Notes under the pieces: generated by a model
Databases searched by the model: none
The model's input: only the letters and a program-made list of their open reading frames with translations
What the model was told of the DNA's origin: nothing
Made by a program: the position numbers and the translations under genes
In this document: positions 1 through 6,629 of the stretch, piece after piece
How the letters are laid out: each line of letters begins with the position of its first letter
How positions within the stretch are numbered: position 1 is the stretch's first letter
Assembly: GCA_035493835.1 (NCBI GenBank)
Contig: DATJHO010000136.1
Span: 1 to 16,975, forward strand
DNA: 16,975 nucleotides
Source of the DNA: DASZTU01 sp035493835
GTDB taxonomy: Bacteria > Pseudomonadota > Alphaproteobacteria > Rhizobiales > Devosiaceae
Reading direction: 5' to 3'

Positions 1-9
1 GCCCTACCC

Positions 10-489
10 TCACTCCGTGGGTATTGTCTTGGCGATGGCGTCGAGCACGCCGTTGACCATGCCGGGTGCATCGTCGGCGTAAAAGGCCTTGGCGATGTCC
101 ACGTATTCGGTGATTACCACCTTTTGCGGGATGTCGCGGCGGCGCAGCAGCTCGAAGGCGGCGGCGCGCAAAATGGCGCGCAGCGTCGCGTCGATCCGGG
201 TCACCGGCCAGCGGTCGTCAAGCGCCCCGTCGATCGCCGGATCGATCTCGATCTGCGCCTTGATGACGCCGGTGACGATCTGGCGGAAAAAATCGGCGTC
301 GGCCGGCAGGTATTGGTCGCCCTCGACATCGCGCTCGCGGTGGATGGCGCTGAACTGCGCCAGGGTTTCTTCCAGCGGCTGGCGGCCCACATCCATCTGA
401 TAAAGGGCTTGCACGGCGGCGAGCCTTGCCGCCCCGCGCTGATTGGCGGGGCGTACGTTGCCGGCGTCGTCGCGGTGGGGCGCGGGCAT
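10..489 (-). CDS. nusB: Transcription antitermination factor NusB
   Basis: NusB is a small all-helical RNA-binding protein. With NusE (ribosomal protein S10) it binds boxA RNA and supports antitermination in rRNA operons. The 159-residue product has the usual family layout. A charged N-terminal tail is followed by the helix containing AARLAAVQALYQMDVG at about residues 20-35. The conserved C-terminal part around residues 95-140 has RIDATLRAILRAAAFELL and then KVVITEYVDIAKAF, where NusB proteins carry their signature. The ATG lies two bases after the ribH stop codon, so the gene is translationally linked to the riboflavin genes, a standard arrangement in this order. It ends in TGA nine bases from the window edge, so whatever follows (thiL is common here) is not visible. 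The identification is secure. Confidence 0.96.
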   Translation of the reverse strand: MPAPHRDDAGNVRPANQRGAARLAAVQALYQMDVGRQPLEETLAQFSAIHRERDVEGDQYLPADADFFRQIVTGVIKAQIEIDPAIDGALDDRWPVTRIDATLRAILRAAAFELLRRRDIPQKVVITEYVDIAKAFYADDAPGMVNGVLDAIAKTIPTE

Positions 490-491
490 GC

Positions 492-956
492 TCAGAGCCC
501 GAACTGGCGTTTCAGCGCCACCATGGCAAGCGCCGCCTTTGCCGCTCCGCCGCCCTTGTTCATCTGGTCGACCTTGATGCGGGCCCAGGCCTGATCGTCG
601 TTTTCGACGGTCAGGATGCCGTTGCCGAGCGCCAGTTCGTGCTCGACGGCAAGGTCCATCAGCGCCCGCGCCGACTGCTCGGAGACGATGTCATAATGGG
701 TGGTCTCGCCGCGGATCACCGTGCCGAGCGCGACAAACCCGTCATAGGCGGGCGCATAAGGCGCGGTCGTGCCCTTCTTCGCCGACTTCAGCGCGAAGGC
801 GATCACGGCGGGGATTTCGAGCGCGCCCGGTACGCTCACCCGGTCATAGGTGGCGCCGGCCTCCTTCAGCGCTTCCTCGGCGCCGCGAAACAGCTCATCG
901 GCCATGTCGTCATAGAACCGGGCCTCGATGACCAGAATATGGGGTGCCTTGCTCAC
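492..956 (-). CDS. ribH: 6,7-dimethyl-8-ribityllumazine synthase, internal-start product
   Basis: RibH condenses 5-amino-6-ribitylamino-uracil with 3,4-dihydroxy-2-butanone 4-phosphate to give the lumazine substrate of riboflavin synthase, usually as a pentamer or 60-subunit shell. Starting at GTG codon 217 of the larger frame gives a 154-residue protein beginning SKAPHILVIEARFYDDM after the initiator, the usual RibH N-terminus. Visible family motifs are PGALEIPAVIAFA (substrate site), GTVIRGETTHYDIV with the catalytic His, LGNGILTVEN, and NKGGGAAKAAL near the C-terminus. The length matches stand-alone RibH. AAGGAA sits seven bases before the GTG, an ideal spacing, which supports independent initiation. 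The stop is two bases from the nusB ATG. Identity is certain. Whether this internal start is used is a strong inference. Confidence 0.85.
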   Translation of the reverse strand: MSKAPHILVIEARFYDDMADELFRGAEEALKEAGATYDRVSVPGALEIPAVIAFALKSAKKGTTAPYAPAYDGFVALGTVIRGETTHYDIVSEQSARALMDLAVEHELALGNGILTVENDDQAWARIKVDQMNKGGGAAKAALAMVALKRQFGL

Positions 957-1604
957 GGGGCGGTTCCTTGTGGGTTCAGTGGTGGACGCGGCCACCGGTG
1001 CGCCGGCGGCTTCGCTGAGGCGCGCCGCATAGCGCGCCATCGGATCGACTTCAATATTGACGTGGTCGCCCACCTGATAGTCGCCCCAGGAGGTGACTTC
1101 GACCGTATAGGGGATCAGGTGGACGCCGAAGCGGTTGCCCTCGACGGAGTTGACCGTCAGCGAGGTGCCATTGAGCGCAACGCTACCCTTTTTGGCGATG
1201 AAGCGCGCAATTTCGGGCGCAGTTTCGAACGTGAGCGCCAGCTGGTCGCTGGTCGCTTCCCGCCTGACGATCACGGCCATGCCGTCGATGTGGCCGGAAA
1301 CGATATGGCCGCCAAGCTCATCGCCGATTTTCAGCGAGCGCTCGAGGTTGACGCGCCGGCCGACGCTCCATTTCCCGACTTTCGTCACGGAAAGGGTTTC
1401 GAGCGCCGCGAACACTTCGAACCAGTTGCCCTCCGTGCCGTCCCCCTTGTCGGTCACCGTCAGGCAGATGCCGTCAACGGTGATCGAGGCGCCGAGCTCG
1501 ATCGAGGCCGGCTCGTAGCGCGTGCCGATGCGGAGTTGACGGCCGTCATTGCGGTCATCCGCCTTGAGCAGCCTGCCCACATCGGTGACGATGCCGGTGA
1601 ACAT
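492..1604 (-). CDS. ribE-ribH: Riboflavin synthase-lumazine synthase fusion frame (RibE-RibH)
   Basis: This is one open frame of 370 codons encoding two enzymes normally made as separate chains. Residues 1 to about 198 are riboflavin synthase alpha, which dismutates two 6,7-dimethyl-8-ribityllumazine molecules to riboflavin. They start with the classic MFTGIVTDVG and contain two lumazine-binding repeats; GHIVSGHIDG lies near the end of the first and ALNGTSLTVN in the second. Residues 217-370 are lumazine synthase RibH. The join is a linker of about 18 residues rich in Ala, Thr and Pro. No stop codon lies between them. The ATG is three bases after the ribD stop, with AAGGA about 12 bases upstream. 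Because ribH has its own ribosome binding site and GTG at codon 217, the cell may make the fusion, separate RibH, or both. Riboflavin synthase ends at around residue 200-215 in most species, so loss of a single stop codon would explain the fusion. Assignment of both domains is secure. That the fusion is actually made is inferred from the frame. Confidence 0.9.
   Translation of the reverse strand: MFTGIVTDVGRLLKADDRNDGRQLRIGTRYEPASIELGASITVDGICLTVTDKGDGTEGNWFEVFAALETLSVTKVGKWSVGRRVNLERSLKIGDELGGHIVSGHIDGMAVIVRREATSDQLALTFETAPEIARFIAKKGSVALNGTSLTVNSVEGNRFGVHLIPYTVEVTSWGDYQVGDHVNIEVDPMARYAARLSEAAGAPVAASTTEPTRNRPVSKAPHILVIEARFYDDMADELFRGAEEALKEAGATYDRVSVPGALEIPAVIAFALKSAKKGTTAPYAPAYDGFVALGTVIRGETTHYDIVSEQSARALMDLAVEHELALGNGILTVENDDQAWARIKVDQMNKGGGAAKAALAMVALKRQFGL
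964..969 (-). promoter_or_regulatory. Internal Shine-Dalgarno for ribH inside the ribE-ribH frame
   Basis: The minus strand reads AAGGAA, then seven bases, then GTG at 956-954, where the lumazine synthase similarity begins. A good ribosome binding site at the domain border of an otherwise continuous frame suggests that ribH was a separate cistron and can still be started independently. Confidence 0.7.
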
Positions 1605-1607
1605 GGG

Positions 1608-2702
1608 TCAGAAGGTCCTTTCGAAAGTGCGCAGGTTATCTGCGCCAAGCACGCGATGGTCAACTAGCGAAAATCCGGAGGCGGCTATGCGGTGTTCGAT
1701 GCTCCCCTTGGCCGTTGCCGGCACTCCCTCGGGGCCAATCACCACCTCGCTCCGCAACAGGTGAAAGCGATCGATGAGCCCGGCGGCGAGGAGCGTTTCG
1801 AGCAGGGTCGGGCCGGCCTCGACGAGCAGGCTCTGAATACCCCGCTCCGCCAGCGCGCCAAGCACCAGCCCCATGTCCGGCCGCCCGCGAAAACCTTTTA
1901 CCCGCGCCAGTTCGATGCCCTCGGGCAGGGTGAGCTTCTTTTCGGGCGTGGCAAAGACCAGAACCGGCGCGGCCGAGGGATCGGAGACCACGCTTCCCCC
2001 CTCCTCCACCGTTCCAAGGCCCGCAACGATCACGCGCAGCGGCTTGCGGTCTTCGAGGCCGGCCAGCCGCACCGTCAGCTGCGGCTGATCCAGCCGTGCG
2101 GTACCCCACCCCACCATCACGGCGTTGGATTGGGCCCGCTGCATGTGCGTCCAGCGGCGCGCGGCCTCGCCGGTGACGGCAAAATTTCCCCTGTCGGGCA
2201 GCCCGACCTTCTCATCCGCCGATACGGCGAGCTTTGCGCTGACGAAAGGCCGGTTGCGCGTCTTGCGGCTGACATGGCCCTCATGCAGGCGCTGGGACTC
2301 GAGATGATCGGCAACCACAATCTCGACGCCCGCCTGGGCCAGCCGCTCGAGCCCGCCGCCCGCGGTGCGCGGATCAGGATCCACGACGCCGATCACGACC
2401 CGGGCGATACCGGCGGCGAGCACCGCATCCACGCAGGGCGGCGTGCGGCCGAAGTGATTGCAGGGCTCCAGCGTCACATAGAGCGTCGCGGCCCGTGCGG
2501 CCTCGCCCGCTTCTTCGATCGCCTGCGTTTCGGCATGTGGCCGTCCGCCCGGCGCGGTGACGGCCCGACCCAGCAGCTTTTGCGTCTTGGGATCAACGAT
2601 GATGGCGCCGACCGTCGGATTTTCGGCGGTGGTGCCGAGAAACGGCGAGGCCTGGCGGGCCGCCGCATCGAGCCAGCGCCGGTCGTCTGACGAAAACGGC
2701 AT
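1608..2702 (-). CDS. ribD: Bifunctional riboflavin deaminase/reductase RibD
   Basis: RibD performs two consecutive steps of riboflavin synthesis: deamination of the pyrimidine from GTP cyclohydrolase II, then NADPH-dependent reduction of its ribose side chain. The N-terminal cytidine-deaminase-like domain (about residues 5-145) has the zinc site: H56 and E58 in GGRPHAET, then C81 and C90 in EPCNHFGRTPPC. The C-terminal dihydrofolate-reductase-like domain (about 150-360) has RPFVSAKLAVSADEK and, later, GIQSLLVEAGPTLLETLL. At 364 residues it has the normal two-domain length. Its ATG overlaps the nrdR TGA by one base (TGATG), implying translational coupling. Its stop is three bases before ribE. 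No FMN riboswitch is possible in this packed layout, so expression must depend on a promoter at or upstream of nrdR. Confidence 0.96.
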   Translation of the reverse strand: MPFSSDDRRWLDAAARQASPFLGTTAENPTVGAIIVDPKTQKLLGRAVTAPGGRPHAETQAIEEAGEAARAATLYVTLEPCNHFGRTPPCVDAVLAAGIARVVIGVVDPDPRTAGGGLERLAQAGVEIVVADHLESQRLHEGHVSRKTRNRPFVSAKLAVSADEKVGLPDRGNFAVTGEAARRWTHMQRAQSNAVMVGWGTARLDQPQLTVRLAGLEDRKPLRVIVAGLGTVEEGGSVVSDPSAAPVLVFATPEKKLTLPEGIELARVKGFRGRPDMGLVLGALAERGIQSLLVEAGPTLLETLLAAGLIDRFHLLRSEVVIGPEGVPATAKGSIEHRIAASGFSLVDHRVLGADNLRTFERTF

Positions 2703-3178
2703 CAGTCGTCGATATCCGGCGCGCTCTTTTCCAGCGCCAACTCGGTGAGGAAGGAGCGGAAATCGTCCGCGGCGGCAAAATTCCGATAGACGGAAGCGAA
2801 GCGCACGAAGGCAACGTCATCGAGGCCCTTGAGCCCCTCCATCACATATTGGCCAATTTGCTCCGAGCTCACTTCAACCTCGCCGAGGCTTTCGAGCTGG
2901 CGGACGACGCCCGAGATCATGCGCTCGATCCGCTCGGGCTCGATGCTGCGCTTCCGCATGGCGGTATAAACCGAGCGCGCCAGCTTCTCCCGGTCGAATG
3001 GCACCTTGCGGCCCGATTTCTTGATCACCACCAGTTCGCGCAGTTGCACGCGCTCGAACGTGGTGAACCGCCCGCCACAGGCATTGCAGATGCGCCGGCG
3101 CCGGATCGCGCCCGCATCCTCGGTGGGCCGGCTGTCCTTCACCTGCGTATCGTCGTTACCGCAATAGGGACAACGCAT
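2702..3178 (-). CDS. nrdR: Transcriptional repressor NrdR
   Basis: NrdR is a zinc-ribbon and ATP-cone protein that senses the dATP/ATP balance and represses ribonucleotide reductase operons. The 158-residue product has the full family plan. Residues 1-34 are the zinc ribbon with C3, C6, C31 and C34 (MRCPYCGNDD and RICNACGGRF). The ATP-cone spans about residues 46-136, with VIKKSGRKVPFDREKLARSV and VAFVRFASVYRNF. AAGGA precedes the ATG at suitable spacing, and this start gives the invariant MRCP N-terminus. It is the first gene of the compact run nrdR-ribD-ribE/ribH-nusB, the typical position in Hyphomicrobiales. No nrd genes lie in the window. Confidence 0.97.
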   Translation of the reverse strand: MRCPYCGNDDTQVKDSRPTEDAGAIRRRRICNACGGRFTTFERVQLRELVVIKKSGRKVPFDREKLARSVYTAMRKRSIEPERIERMISGVVRQLESLGEVEVSSEQIGQYVMEGLKGLDDVAFVRFASVYRNFAAADDFRSFLTELALEKSAPDIDD

Positions 3179-3218
3179 CGCTTTTCCTTATTTGCACCGC
3201 AGTGCCGTCGACCTCGAC

Positions 3219-3377
3219 GTTCGACAGGCTTACCATGAGGTTGAGGACCGGGCTGCGCAAGATCATGGGTCAGCCTTGCCCTGAGCATTTCACCTGGCGG
3301 CGGCAGTACTTCCACCACCCGGAGCCCGTCCCATGGTCAAAACCCTCACCCTGAGCTTGTCGAAGGGCGAGGGTGAG
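3219..3377. repeat. BIME-like repeat pair 1 (Y copy, then Z copy)
   Basis: Two copies of the dispersed hairpin repeat lie between nrdR and glyA. The left copy (3219-3240) reads GTTCGACAGGCTTACCATG and has the TGGT-type stem, partly decayed. The right copy (3343-3377) reads CACCCTGAGCTTGTCGAAGG and has the CCCT-type stem. They point in opposite directions, tails together, about 100 bases apart. The spacer has no recognisable gene. Confidence 0.75.
3337..3377 (-). terminator. glyA: Probable glyA terminator formed by a repeat hairpin
   Basis: Reading the minus strand five bases past the glyA stop codon, CTCACCCT pairs perfectly with AGGGTGAG across a 17-base loop. The sequence then continues GGGTTTTGAC. 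A strong stem followed by four T residues fits a weak intrinsic terminator. The hairpin is the Z copy of the dispersed repeat, so a repeat appears to have been put to use here. Confidence 0.5.
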
Positions 3378-3381
3378 CCCC

Positions 3382-4683
3382 TCAGCTCGCGTAAATCGGG
3401 AACCGCGCGGTCAGCGCCTGGACCTTTTCGCGCACCGCGGCTTCCACCACGGCATTGCCCTCGTCCGAATTGGCTTCGCGCAGGCCGTCGAGCACTTCCA
3501 CGATCAACTGGCCGATTTCACGGAATTCGGCCTCACCAAAACCGCGCGTCGTGCCGGCAGGGGTGCCGAGGCGGACGCCCGAGGTAACGAACGGCTTTTC
3601 GGGATCGAACGGAATGCCGTTCTTGTTGCAAGTAATAAAGGCCCGGCCCAGCGCCTGCTCGGCACGCTTGCCGGTGGCGTTCTTGGGCCGCAGGTCGACC
3701 AGCATCAAATGGTTGTCGGTGCCGCCCGACACGACCTGCAGTCCCTGCTCCATCAGCGCAGCGGCCAGCGCCCGGGCGTTCTTCACCACCTGCTCGGCAT
3801 AGAGCTTGAACTCCGGCTGCAGCGCTTCCTTGAACGCCACCGCCTTGGCGGCGATGACGTGCATCAGCGGCCCGCCCTGCAGGCCCGGAAACACCGCCGA
3901 GTTGATTTTCTTGGCGATCTCCTCGTCATTGGAGAGGATCATGCCGCCGCGCGGCCCACGCAGCGATTTGTGCGTGGTGGTGGTGGTCACATGTGCATGG
4001 GGGATCGGCGAGGGATGGACGCCACCCGCCACCAGCCCCGCAATATGGGCCATGTCGACCATCAGATACGCGCCCACCTCATCGGCGATCTCGCGGAAGC
4101 GGGCCCAGTCCCAGATGCGCGAATAGGCGGTGCCCCCGGCGAGGATCAGCTTGGGCTTGTGCTCGCGGGCCTTGGCCGCAACCTCGTCCATATCGAGCAG
4201 ATGGTCCTCGCGGCGCACGCCGTAGGACACCACCTTGAACCATTTGCCGCTCATGTTGACCGGCGAGCCGTGGGTCAGGTGGCCGCCCGAATTGAGGTCG
4301 AGGCCCATGAACGTGTCGCCGGGCTGCAGCAGCGCCAGGAATACCGCCTGGTTCATCTGGCTGCCGGAATTGGGCTGCACATTGGCGAAGTTGGCGCCAA
4401 ACAGCTGCTTGGCCCGCTCGATCGCCAGGGTCTCGGCGATATCCACGAACTGGCAGCCGCCGTAATAGCGCTTGCCCGGGTAACCTTCCGCATATTTGTT
4501 GGTCATGATCGAGCCCTGCGCCTCGAGCACGGCGCGCGAGACGATGTTCTCGGAAGCGATCAGTTCGATTTCGTGCTGCTGGCGCCCGAGCTCCAGCCGG
4601 ATGGCCTCGGCGATCTCCGGATCGGTGTCAGCGAGGGTCGCGGAAAAGAAATTCGGAAAGAGCGAAGGCGACGTGGCGCTCAT
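3382..4683 (-). CDS. glyA: Serine hydroxymethyltransferase
   Basis: GlyA interconverts serine and glycine and passes the one-carbon unit to tetrahydrofolate, using pyridoxal phosphate in the cytosol. The 433-residue protein matches the family length and motifs throughout. IELIASENIVSR is at about 39-50, YAEGYPGKRYYGG at 64-76, and the tetrahydrofolate-side loop LNSGGHLTHGSPVN at 130-143. MVDMAHIAGLVAGG is at 208-221, and the PLP lysine is K239 in TTTTTHKSLRGPRGG. GGGGA lies about six bases ahead of the ATG. The gene stands upstream of nrdR-ribD in the order usual for Hyphomicrobiales. A repeat-filled gap of about 200 bases with a likely terminator suggests that it is transcribed mostly on its own. 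Confidence 0.98.
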   Translation of the reverse strand: MSATSPSLFPNFFSATLADTDPEIAEAIRLELGRQQHEIELIASENIVSRAVLEAQGSIMTNKYAEGYPGKRYYGGCQFVDIAETLAIERAKQLFGANFANVQPNSGSQMNQAVFLALLQPGDTFMGLDLNSGGHLTHGSPVNMSGKWFKVVSYGVRREDHLLDMDEVAAKAREHKPKLILAGGTAYSRIWDWARFREIADEVGAYLMVDMAHIAGLVAGGVHPSPIPHAHVTTTTTHKSLRGPRGGMILSNDEEIAKKINSAVFPGLQGGPLMHVIAAKAVAFKEALQPEFKLYAEQVVKNARALAAALMEQGLQVVSGGTDNHLMLVDLRPKNATGKRAEQALGRAFITCNKNGIPFDPEKPFVTSGVRLGTPAGTTRGFGEAEFREIGQLIVEVLDGLREANSDEGNAVVEAAVREKVQALTARFPIYAS

Positions 4684-4847
4684 GGGCGATCCCCGGTTGG
4701 GTTGAAGGGCGGTTGCTGGCGGCCTGCCCCTCTAACACACCGGCGCTTGTGATTCCAAGCAAAGCAGGACACCGCGGCCGGCCCTCGCACCGAGCTACGG
4801 GCTCCAGGGACCAACCAGAAATGATTAGCCCGAATTAGCTAGCAGGA

Positions 4848-4872
4848 GGAACCCTCGCCACAATTCGCCGTT
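4848..4872 (+). promoter_or_regulatory. EcfG-type stress promoter, exact consensus
   Basis: GGAAC (4848-4852), 16 bases, then CGTT (4869-4872) is an exact match to the established alphaproteobacterial EcfG promoter pattern (GGAAC, 16-17 bases, CGTT). It lies about 57 bases upstream of the ATG at 4930. The transcribed leader would include the small hairpin CGGGG/CCCCG at 4884-4900. Confidence 0.65.
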
Positions 4873-4929
4873 AACTCGGGGCGCGGGGATTCCAGCCCCG
4901 GATTCGCCGGGGGCGCAAAGGAGAGAAAA

Positions 4930-5265
4930 ATGAAGAAGATAATGTCACTGGCAGCGGGCGCAGCGTTGCTGGTCGCCTCTTCGATCGGCGTGGCCATGCC
5001 GGCAATGGCCGCCATGGGCCCGGGCCACGATCAGGGCCGGCCCGACCCGGGCCGGGAACAGGCGATGGTGATGCGGTGGTGTCACGACAATCCGCGCGAC
5101 GGCAGTTGCGGCGATTTCAACCGCCACCATAACCGCTGGTCGGAGGCTCAGTACCATTCCTGGTATCAGTCGCACCGCGGCAGGCACGGCGTCGATCCCG
5201 CAGCGGCGGCGTTCTTCGGCTTCAGCGCCGCCGTCGGCAGCGCGATCGCCCATTCGAACCACTAA
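4930..5265 (+). CDS. Small secreted protein with a C-terminal hydrophobic Ala/Gly segment
   Basis: This 111-residue protein has no assigned function. Residues 1-27 are a clear Sec signal peptide: MKKIMSL, a hydrophobic core, and AMPAMA as the cleavage site. The mature part is rich in His, Arg and Trp, with two cysteines in WCHDNPRDGSCG that could form a disulfide, and HHNRWSEAQYHSWYQSHRG. It ends in an Ala/Gly hydrophobic stretch DPAAAAFFGFSAAVGSAIA. The next two genes carry comparable segments. AAGGAG sits seven bases before the ATG, and a terminator follows the stop. It is the first of three adjacent genes for small secreted proteins with the same promoter type. A distant relation to the BA14K family is possible but not shown. 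Confidence 0.8.
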   Translation: MKKIMSLAAGAALLVASSIGVAMPAMAAMGPGHDQGRPDPGREQAMVMRWCHDNPRDGSCGDFNRHHNRWSEAQYHSWYQSHRGRHGVDPAAAAFFGFSAAVGSAIAHSNH

Positions 5266-5290
5266 TGCAGATCCCCTCCCGGATCTTGGA

Positions 5291-5317
5291 ATGGGGCCGG
5301 CTCGCCGGCCCCATTTT
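5291..5317 (+). terminator. Intrinsic terminator after the first secreted-protein gene
   Basis: ATGGGGCCGG and CCGGCCCCAT form a perfect ten-pair stem around a four-base loop, followed directly by three more T residues. It lies about 26 bases after the stop codon at 5265, so this gene is a single-cistron unit. Confidence 0.8.
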
Positions 5318-5363
5318 GCTGGGGTTCCTCCCGGCCTCGTGACCCGCTTTTGAATGGCGGAAA

Positions 5364-5388
5364 GCAACCTCTGGCGCCGATTCACGTT
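5364..5388 (+). promoter_or_regulatory. EcfG-like promoter of the second secreted-protein gene
   Basis: GCAAC (5364-5368), 16 bases, CGTT (5385-5388) matches the EcfG pattern with one mismatch in the -35 element. CGTT is 39 bases ahead of the ATG, nearly the same distance as in the next gene. The ribosome-binding region TGGAGAACGAACATG is also shared with the next gene, except for one base. Confidence 0.5.
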
Positions 5389-5427
5389 TTTCAATCAGTG
5401 CAGTGACAACCGCACTGGAGAACGAAC

Positions 5428-5769
5428 ATGTACAAACTGGTCAACCTCATCGGCGCCGTCGCCGTGGCCGGAGCGGCGACGCTTGGCGCTGCTGCCCCAG
5501 CGGCAGCGGACGATGGAAATCATTACAACCGCGACCACCCCTACGCCGCCTACGAGCAGGGATATCCACGCGGTTACGGGCACGGGCGCGGTTACTATCA
5601 TGGCCCGCGCGCTTATGGCGGGTACGGTTATGGCTATGGGTACGATCCCGGCTATTACGGCTACGATCCCGGCGCGGCGGTGGCCGCGGGGGTGATCGGC
5701 AGCGTCTTCGGCGCGCTGGCGGCTACGGCGCTCAGCCGTTCCGGCCATTATTATTATCGGCACCGCTAG
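5428..5769 (+). CDS. Small secreted Gly/Tyr-rich protein
   Basis: The function of this 113-residue protein is unknown. Residues 1-27 form a Sec signal peptide with likely cleavage after PAAA, ahead of DDGNHYNRD. The mature part is rich in Tyr and Gly (RGYGHGRGYYHG, then YGGYGYGYGYDPGYYGYDPG). It is followed by a hydrophobic glycine-zipper-like segment AAVAAGVIGSVFGALAATAL and the basic tail YYYRHR. The zipper closely resembles one in the next gene (AAGVLGGVFGGLAAGA), so the two are probably paralogs. This one lacks the BA14K C-terminus. GGAGA precedes the ATG by seven bases. It has its own EcfG-like promoter and terminator. Envelope localisation is inferred from the signal peptide and zipper. 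Confidence 0.8.
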   Translation: MYKLVNLIGAVAVAGAATLGAAAPAAADDGNHYNRDHPYAAYEQGYPRGYGHGRGYYHGPRAYGGYGYGYGYDPGYYGYDPGAAVAAGVIGSVFGALAATALSRSGHYYYRHR

Positions 5770-5801
5770 CGGCAATTCCGATTTCCGAAATGAGCTGAAG
5801 C

Positions 5802-5832
5802 ATGGGCCGGGCGCGGGGCGCCCGGCCCATTT
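5802..5832 (+). terminator. Intrinsic terminator after the second secreted-protein gene
   Basis: A perfect 13-pair stem (ATGGGCCGGGCGC with its complement) encloses a GGG loop and is followed by two more T residues and a G. The stem is very strong and the T tract short. It lies 33 bases after the stop codon at 5769. Confidence 0.75.
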
Positions 5833-5943
5833 GTCATCCAAACGAGCGATTTTCTGCTAGCCGCGCTACGCCGAAACGGCGACGGAAATTCTTCTCCGTC
5901 CCGAATTGCGGGTGCGAGCCTGGAACTGGAAGCAGCCGTCGGG

Positions 5944-5969
5944 GCAACTTTCCTCTTTCGCCTGACGTT
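5944..5969 (+). promoter_or_regulatory. EcfG-like promoter of the BA14K-type gene
   Basis: GCAAC (5944-5948), 17 bases, CGTT (5966-5969) fits the EcfG pattern with the same single -35 mismatch as the preceding gene. CGTT is 38 bases from the ATG at 6008. Bases flanking the -10 (ACGTTT, then CAAT) are also shared with the preceding gene. Confidence 0.5.
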
Positions 5970-6007
5970 TCCAATTACTCGTTAATTGCTGGTGTTGGAG
6001 AACGGAC

Positions 6008-6613
6008 ATGAACAATGTCTTGAAGACGCTAGGCACGATTGCCGTGGTTGGCACCTTCGCGTTGGCAGCGCTCGTGCCGCCCGCGATGGCGCAACGCGAC
6101 GGACGCGGAGGCGGCGGCGGCGGCCGCGGCTACGGTGGCGGTGGCAACATGATGATGCAGGGGCTACCGGGCGGCGGCGGTCGCGGCTTCTACGGCGGGG
6201 GTGGATACCGCGGCGGCGGGGGCGGATATGGATACCGCGGGGCATACGGATACCGCGGTGGCGGCGGCGGATATGGATACCGCGGCGGCGGCTATGGGTA
6301 TCGTGGCGGGTATGGTGGTGGCTATCGCGGCTACGGGTACGGCTATGCGCGCCCATACTATGGGTACAATTACGGCTTCGGCTTCCCCTTCGCCGCCGGC
6401 GTGCTCGGGGGCGTCTTTGGCGGGCTGGCGGCCGGTGCCTACGGCTACCCCTATTATGGGTCCGGATACGGATATGGCTACGGGTATCCGGCTTACTCCG
6501 GCGGCTATGGCAGCGGCCACGTAGCACGCTGCATCAGAGCCTATCGTTCCTACAACCCTGCGACCAATACCTTCGTTGGCTTCGACGGGCGCGTCCATAT
6601 CTGCCGGCTCTAA
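6008..6613 (+). CDS. Secreted Gly/Tyr-rich protein with BA14K-like C-terminus
   Basis: This 201-residue exported protein starts with a signal peptide (1-28, cleavage after PAMA). A low-complexity region of Gly, Tyr and Arg follows, with tandem GGYGYRG-type units at about residues 70-105. Next is a hydrophobic glycine-zipper segment FAAGVLGGVFGGLAAGA (about 128-144). The C-terminus (about 171-201) runs from HVARCIRAYRSYNPATNTF to a Gly-Phe-Asp-Gly turn and a final Cys-containing HICRL. C175 and C199 are well placed for a disulfide. That end is characteristic of the BA14K family, named for a Brucella abortus 14 kDa immunoreactive protein reported to have lectin-like properties. GGAGA precedes the ATG. 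The function in the envelope is unknown. The biased composition makes the middle uninformative. Confidence 0.85.
   Translation: MNNVLKTLGTIAVVGTFALAALVPPAMAQRDGRGGGGGGRGYGGGGNMMMQGLPGGGGRGFYGGGGYRGGGGGYGYRGAYGYRGGGGGYGYRGGGYGYRGGYGGGYRGYGYGYARPYYGYNYGFGFPFAAGVLGGVFGGLAAGAYGYPYYGSGYGYGYGYPAYSGGYGSGHVARCIRAYRSYNPATNTFVGFDGRVHICRL
6215..6322 (+). repeat. In-frame Gly/Tyr/Arg tandem repeat tract
   Basis: Degenerate 18-24 base units built on GGATATGGATACCGCGG recur at least four times and encode GYGYRG-type blocks. Nearly identical units (for example GGATATGGATACCGCGG at two places) suggest recent slippage or unit duplication, so length may vary between strains. Confidence 0.7.
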
Positions 6614-6629
6614 AGTCAGAGCGGGCACA

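Noticed and set aside
426..1667. Long open frame of 413 codons on the plus strand opposite ribE-ribH
   Set aside because: It is antisense to a well-recognised gene, matches no known family, and is rich in Arg, Gly and His, as expected from a shadow frame in high-GC DNA. Similar shadows opposite glyA (3373-4752), hemB (10197-11483) and parC were dismissed for the same reason.
3179..3381. FMN riboswitch ahead of the riboflavin genes
   Set aside because: ribD overlaps nrdR, leaving no leader, and the gap upstream of nrdR holds dispersed repeats with none of the conserved RFN-element segments I could recognise.
4684..4847. tRNA or small RNA gene in the gap between glyA and the first secreted-protein gene
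   Set aside because: Short palindromic pieces are present, but no cloverleaf, T-loop sequence or CCA-adjacent acceptor stem could be assembled.
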